In this document: positions 59,418 to 64,000 of the stretch, piece after piece
How positions within the stretch are numbered: the first letter of the stretch is position 1
Layout of the letters: the number at the start of each line of letters is the position of its first letter
From: Limonium bicolor
Taxonomy: Eukaryota; Streptophyta; Magnoliopsida; Caryophyllales; Plumbaginaceae
Direction of reading: 5' to 3'
Length of the DNA: 64,000 nt
NCBI GenBank assembly: GCA_023374045.1
Contig: CM041777.1
Coordinates: forward strand, 105,664,046-105,728,045
Notes under the pieces: model-generated
Database searches by the model: none
What the model was told of the DNA's origin: nothing
Seen by the model: only the letters and a program-made list of their open reading frames with translations
Translations under genes and position numbers: made by a program

Positions 59418-60397
59418 ATGATTTCTGCCGGTCCTGAGCTGCCCTCATGTTCTTGCGAATCTGTAGGACATCCTCCTTAATCTGCTCTAGGTACTCTGGT
59501 CCTAGAAGGGTAGTCTCGCTGGCCTCACCCCAGCATAAAGGAGTCTTACACGGTCTACCATAAAGTGCCTGAAACGGTGGCATCTGTATCGAGGAGTGGT
59601 AGCTGTTGTTGTAGGCGAACTCTATCAAATGTAAACGCTCTAACCAGCTCCCCTGAAAATCTAAGGCACATGCTCTCAGCATGTCCTCCAGTGTCTGGAT
59701 GGTCCTCTCACTCTGACCGTCGGTCTGTGGATGGAACGCCGTACTAAGCTTCAACTTTGTACCCAAGGCTTCCTGAACCTGACCCCAGAATCTGGACAAA
59801 AATCGAGGGTCCCTATCAGAAACAATAGTCTTTGGCACACCATGGTGCCGGATCTCCTCCTTCTGGAACAAGTCCGCTAACTTCGGGACCTTCCAGGTAT
59901 CCTTCATAGCAACAAACTTTGCCACCTTCGTCAGACGGTCCACAATGACCCAAATCGTGTTCAGTCCTCCCTTAGTCGGTGGGAGACCAACAACGAAATC
60001 CATCGAGATGTCCTCGAACTTCCAGCAAGGAATAGGCATAGACTGCACTAAACCTCCGGGTCTTCTATGCTCAAACTTAACCTTCTGACAGGTCAAGCAT
60101 CTAGCCACGTACTCGCTACATCCTTCTTCATCCGCTCCACCAGAAATGGACCTTCAAGTCCTTGTACATCTTCGAAGAACCAGGGTGGACGGATAAGGAC
60201 GAGCAATGAGCCTCCTGGAGTATCTTCTCCTTCAGGTCAGGAGAAGACTCCGGAATACACAAACGGCCATTCAGTCGAATCATTCCATCATCACACAGTT
60301 CGAAGTCATACTTCTGACTCTCAAAAACCCTCTGACATCTTCTGTCTGATGCTCTACATATACTGATCACTCTCCTGTGCAGCTCGTATCTCATCAA
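59392..60397 (-). CDS. Chromovirus integrase: zinc domain and D-D-E core
   Basis: 60397-60128 carries the zinc-binding part ([24 protein letters not shown]); 60108-59392 carries CLTCQKVK, the first Asp ([12 protein letters not shown]), the second (VSDRDPRF) and the Glu ([21 protein letters not shown]). The triad is intact. Two short shifts near 60130-60110 interrupt the frame. Order and sequence fit Tekay/Del chromoviruses. Confidence 0.93.
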
Positions 60398-61788
60398 TCA
60401 TACTGCTGTTCGCTAATAGTGTAAACAATGAATGAGCTCTGCGGCTCAGGGCGTCGGCTACTACATTGGCTTTGCCCTCTTTGTACCTCAGGTCTATGTC
60501 GTAGTCCTTCAAGAACTCGACCCATCTTCTCTGTCGCATGTTCAGCTCCTTCTGGAGAAGAGATGCTGTAGACTCTTGTGATCAGAGTAGATAGTGACTG
60601 TCACACCGTATAGATAATGTCGCCAGATCTTCAAAGCGAAGACTACTGCGCCTAACTCAAGGTCGTGTGTGGGGTAATTCACCTCGTGCTTCTTCAGCTG
60701 TCGGGATGCGTAGGCAACTACCTTCCCGTGCTGCATAAGCACACAGCCTAGACCGGTTCCAGAGGCATCACAATATACCTCGAACCCATCGGTGCCCTCA
60801 GGGATAGTAAGAACGGGTGCCGATGTCAGGAGATCCTTCAGCGTCTGAAAGGACTGCTCACACTCTGCAGACCATAAGAACTGGGACTCCTTCTTCATTA
60901 GACTCGTCATCGGTTTGGCCACCTTGGAGAAGTCCTTCACGAACCTTCGATAATAACCGGCCAAACCCAGAAAGCTACGGACGTCTGTGACTGTCTTCGG
61001 CCTCGGCCAACTCTTTACTGCCTCAATCTTAGCAGGGTCTACTGATATCCCGCTTGCTGATATAATGTGTCCTAGAAATGACACGCTGTCCAACCAGAAC
61101 TCACACTTAGAGAGCTTGGCATACAGCTGGTTCTCTCTCATAATATTCAACACCTGTCTCAAATGTAACTCATGATCTTCCTTGGTTTGAATAGATCAGA
61201 ATATCGTCGATGAAGACTACAACTGAACTATCAAGCTGTTCTCTAAAGAGACGGTTCATCAAATCCATGAATATGGCTGGCGCATTCGTCAATCCGAATG
61301 GCATAACGGTGAACTCGTAGTGTCCATACCGTGTCCTGAAAGCTGTCTTCTACATCACCCTCTGCAATCCTAATCTGATGGTAGCCAGATCTGAGATCTA
61401 TCTTCGAGAAAACACTAGCCCCTCTCAACTGGTCAAATAAATCATCTATTCGTGGCAATGGGTACTTGTTCTTGACCGTGACCGCATTAAGCTCGCGGTA
61501 GTCGATGCAGAGTCGCATACTGCCGCCCTTTTTCTTGACGAACAGTACTGGAGCACCCCAAGGAGAAACACTAGGTCGAATGAATCCCTTGTCGAGGAGG
61601 TCCTCCAGCTGTAGCTTCAGCTCCCTCATCTCAGCCGGTGCCATACGGTAGGGTGCCTTAGCAATAGGGCCCGTACCTGGCAACAAGTCGACGGCGAACT
61701 CAACCTCGCGCACAGGCGGCATGCCTGGCAGCTCATCAGGAAATAAGTCGGGAAAATCTACCACGACTGGAATGTCTACGTCCATCAC
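60354..61788 (-). CDS. Chromovirus reverse transcriptase and RNase H
   Basis: 61788-61243 covers RT fingers and palm start ([25 protein letters not shown]). The active-site FIDDILIYS is encoded around 61220-61190 in another frame. 61162-60542 covers thumb ([13 protein letters not shown]) and RNase H ([33 protein letters not shown]); 60539-60354 completes RNase H ([20 protein letters not shown]). Breaks near 61350, 61190, 60556 and 60370 are one- or two-base shifts with conserved sequence on both sides. All catalytic Asp and Glu residues are present. Confidence 0.93.
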
Positions 61789-62388
61789 GTCCTGTCTCGT
61801 GTCCTGTACATAACAGAGGAAGGCTTGTCGGCCCTTCCTAATCCTTCATCAGGGACAATGCTGACACGATCTTGACAGTCGGCTCTCTCCTCACACTGCG
61901 GTATGACACTGTCTTGCCGCTCGGCCCCTTCAGTAGTAGTCGATGCTCTGCACAATGAAGGCGGCCCCTATGCTTCTGCAGCCAATCCATGCCCACTATA
62001 ATGTCAAAGCCCAAGTTTTGAACTCGATCAGATCGATGGGAAAGGTCTCAGTCATAATGCTGATCTCCCGTATACTGTCTGGTGCAACCTACTTTCTCCT
62101 TCGAAGGAAGGGTGACTGAAAAGTCTGAAAGCTGTTCGGGGGTGGCCCCCAGCTTCTTAGCAAATGCCGAGGAAATAAAAGAATGCGAAGCCCCTGAGTC
62201 GAACAATACGGAAGCACTAACACCATCAACAGGAAAGGTACCTGAGATCACCTCTCGTATTAGCATCGAGTCCCAATAAATCACTAATTTATTGTTTGTA
62301 ATTGTCATACCTGTGATGACATTACCGGACTCCTTGGCTTGCGCCATATCTAAGATGCAGATGGTACCCTCCTTTCCATTTTCGTAGC
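61789..62388 (-). CDS. Chromovirus aspartic protease region, with a probable 69-bp intron
   Basis: [22 protein letters not shown] gives the D-S-G active site (near 62180) and VGMDWL the typical downstream motif (near 62010). The frame preceding it reads ..[15 protein letters not shown]. Between GNVITG and the protease lie 69 bases (62310-62242) that start GTATGA, end CTCAG, are AT-rich and contain a TGCTAAT branch-like motif. Removing them gives VITGTFPVDG, the expected family sequence; retaining them keeps the frame. A possible acceptor, TCCAG, lies at 62389. A shift near 62050 breaks the frame. Confidence 0.75.
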
Positions 62389-62506
62389 CTGGAGTTATGA
62401 ATTAACGGTATCAACAAACTGAACAGATATACTTGAAGGTACAAAACTCTTATTTCATTCATCCACTGTATTATACAAGGTTACACACTTAGCTACTGCT
62501 ATTACA

Positions 62507-63245
62507 TCAGTACTGTCTGAAAGTCAAATTTAAACGGCCAGGTCGGATGTGGGTATCGTTCACTAGAGCTTGGTGGGGCGGTATTGAGCTTAATGCCCCT
62601 AATACCATGATATACAAGCCTCGACTCTCCACCAAATACCAACACATCCCCAGACTTGAGGATGATCTTGCTTGCTAGATCCATCCTCTTCTGGTCTCCA
62701 TAGATGAACTCAGCATCATCGCCGATGGAGAATGACACAACCGGTATTCCTCTGGTGATGGACTCGGTCGTCTCATCACGGTCCTGGTGCATCCCAAGTT
62801 TCCTCCCTGCTCATAGTAGTTGATGATGCAAACGTCAGGTGTCATGTCGGGTAATGATAAGTCTCACAGTCTTGAGCAATATCCATTGCGTTTCTCACCA
62901 AGGTTAGGAAACTCTCAGGTATCCTAGGTATTGATACGCCACCTACCATCCTCACCTCTCGATAAACCCTAGTTTGTGGATCCCAATCTTTCCCTAAGCA
63001 CATCATGTGCAGTTTCATTTTAGAACCACTATTAAATACAGGGGTATAAAATCCTCTTATGCCCTTACCCAAAGCTCTACACTCATTCACTATGGCGATT
63101 TGCTCATCTAGGGTTAGGAACTCTCTGAGAAGTATCATGCCCGGTCTGACTACATGACACAACTCGCTAGGGTACTCCCGTCTTTCTTCCACGGGTCTAG
63201 GTGACCTCTGTCTTGTAAGTGTGGGATAGCAGATATCGAAGTCTC
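62507..63245 (-). CDS. AlkB-type 2-oxoglutarate/Fe(II) dioxygenase (ALKBH1-like) captured in the chromovirus
   Basis: The minus strand encodes GDFDICYP near 63230, RPGMILLREFLTLDEQIAIV, GFYTPVF, LHMMCLGKDWDP, DVCIINYYEQGG, then HQD (first Fe ligands, near 62788), PVVSFSIGDDAEFIYGDQ, SGDVLVFGGESRLVYHGI (distal Fe His) and finally RPGRLNLTFRQY with the R-x5-R pair that binds 2-oxoglutarate, followed by TGA at 62509-62507. This order is that of AlkB-family demethylases, and the FDIC and C-terminal motifs fit plant ALKBH1-type proteins. Three single-base shifts (about 62850, 62797, 62555) split it; residues are conserved on both sides, so they may be sequence errors. It lies in sense orientation between gag and protease. 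AlkB enzymes remove methyl groups from DNA or RNA; the substrate here is unknown. Bases after the stop look like a plant 3' UTR (AATAAG near 62450). Confidence 0.87.
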
Positions 63246-63373
63246 CTAAGAGGTAAAAGGTTTCCTAGATAAGTTGTTATCTAAAGCGGTAATTAAAACA
63301 CACATTCATGCTAAGGTAAAGCGTTTAACACTAGTCATGCTCTCATACAATGGTTAAGGTTTCAAATGCTAAC
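63246..63373 (-). other. Candidate intron between gag and the AlkB exon
   Basis: On the minus strand AAG|GTTAGC at 63373 could be a donor and ACCTCTTAG|GAG at 63246 an acceptor, giving 128 AT-rich non-coding bases. Gag otherwise stops at a TGA 12 bases into this stretch. The phase from gag as sequenced does not fit the AlkB frame; one base would have to be supplied, so an indel or another donor must be assumed. Confidence 0.5.
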
Positions 63374-64000
63374 CTTCACCGCGCTGGGTACTAGTGCCAG
63401 CGCCGAAGCTCCCGCTGCATTCAGCACACGGTTGCCCGGCGGGTTCCTCTGGTTCTGGTTCTGCTGTTGCGGCTGCTGCTGCCCCCTCTGGGCTTGGGGC
63501 GCCGGCCCCCTCTGGCCACCTCGAGCTCCACCTCCTCCAGTAGGTGCGCTCTGAGTCCCCTTCCGGGCGGTACGCTCGGCTCTCGGATTAGCAAAGCACT
63601 CGAACGACCTGTGGCCTTTCTTTCCACAATGGTGGCAGTCCACCGCTTGCCCGGTGCAGTCAACACCCGGGTGGTCTTTACCACACGCTTGCAGTGAAAG
63701 TGGCGCTGGGGTAGAACCTATTATCACACATCTGATTAATACAAGGATGGTAATGGATAGTGTATCACAACTCATTCACAAGGTTAGATCGCTTACCCTT
63801 AGGGGGTGCAGATCTAAGAGGCTGGACATAGGTAGGCCCGGTCAGCATCGGGACCTTCTCCTTGCTCTTCTGGCTAGCCTGCTCCTTCTTCTTCTCCCTC
63901 CAAGAGAACTTTTTCTTCCTGTGATCGTCAAAGTGTCAGGAATAGCAGGTATAAAAGCAGGCAGCAAGTAAGTAATTTAAATGAATTAAATAACTTAAGG
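63374..64000 (-). CDS. Chromovirus Gag C-terminal part (partial), with a probable intron
   Basis: Exon 63705-63374 encodes CGKDHPGVDC and a sound CCHC zinc knuckle (CHHCGKKGHRSFEC), then a Gly/Gln/Arg-rich nucleic-acid-binding tail. Exon 63918-63797 encodes the Lys-rich FSWREKKKEQ ... GPTYVQPLRSAPPK. They join in frame if 63796-63706 is removed: donor AAGG|GTAAGC, acceptor CCCCAG|CGCC, 91 bp, with stops inside. Another acceptor (GATCACAG|GAAG, 63919) suggests a further intron running out of the window. Gag packages the element RNA. Introns are unusual in chromovirus gag. Confidence 0.8.
63706..63796 (-). other. Probable 91-bp intron in chromovirus gag
   Basis: GTAAGC ... TTCTACCCCAG with in-frame stops inside; splicing joins SAPPK to APLSLQACGK without a gap. 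Length and base content are typical of plant introns. Confidence 0.65.

Noticed and set aside
62502..63192. AlkB segment as an ordinary free-standing host gene
   Set aside because: It has no visible promoter or upstream exons of its own and sits in sense between gag and protease of one element. I treat it as captured, though a host-gene insertion is not fully excluded.
63366..63971. Plus-strand open frames at the window end
   Set aside because: Antisense of the chromovirus Gag Gly/Gln/Arg-rich tail; low-complexity shadows.

Overview
This is repeat-dense plant nuclear DNA, most likely from an angiosperm with a large, retrotransposon-rich genome. I cannot name the species. I found no free-standing host gene, rRNA or tRNA gene. 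Nearly every base can be assigned to nested mobile elements: Ty1/Copia, Ty3/Gypsy (Athila and a chromodomain-bearing Tekay/Del-like element), non-autonomous LARD-like elements with very long LTRs, a CACTA DNA transposon and a Stowaway MITE.

Layout. (1) 1-8626: a decayed Sirevirus-type Copia on the minus strand. It has one complete LTR (7818-8626), an initiator-Met primer binding site, gag, pol, a downstream third ORF and a multiplied polypurine tract; only the last 59 bp of the other LTR are inside. (2) 8627-9021 and 20593-21203: pieces of a CACTA element (TNP2-like transposase fragment, and a terminus with 5' leader). (3) 9022-20592: a LARD-like element on the minus strand with mismatched LTRs and a non-coding interior; a Stowaway MITE sits in the right LTR. 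(4) 21204-24047: two Athila/Tat-type LTR fragments in opposite orientation. (5) 24048-51723: a second LARD-like element on the plus strand, with 4.48 kb LTRs and a GTTAA target duplication. It is split by (6) 29741-43467, a young 13.7 kb Athila element on the minus strand with TSD GTAAA, an Asp-type primer site, gag-pol and an env-position ORF. (7) 51729-53716: a Copia pol fragment on the plus strand. It is interrupted by (8) 53717-64000, an incomplete Tekay-like chromovirus on the minus strand: 4.79 kb 3' LTR, PPT, chromodomain, integrase, RNase H, RT, protease and the end of gag.

The most striking item is at 62507-63245. Between gag and protease of the Tekay-like element, in the same orientation, lies an AlkB-type 2-oxoglutarate/Fe(II) dioxygenase resembling plant ALKBH1-type proteins. 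Its metal and co-substrate residues are all present, and it has its own stop codon. Intron-like gaps surround it, which suggests that splicing could choose between a Gag-AlkB product and Gag-Pro-Pol. A retrotransposon-borne nucleic-acid demethylase would be a plausible counter-defence or RNA-modification tool. The LARD-like element at 9022-20592 shares its right LTR with this chromovirus and may be mobilised by it.

A second theme is cis structure. LTRs of unrelated families carry arrays of about 37-bp GC-rich dyads at about 72-bp spacing. The Athila element repeats TCCGG dyads in its LTRs and beside a possible internal promoter ahead of its third ORF. The chromovirus and the plus-strand LARD have duplicated polypurine tracts. 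The LARD interiors share a GCACTTGC/GCAAGTGC palindrome.

Caution: the two Athila LTRs differ mainly by 1-3 bp indels, which looks like long-read assembly error. Many single-base frameshifts in the young Athila and Tekay genes may therefore be artefacts, whereas the Sirevirus carries real-looking nonsense and active-site substitutions.
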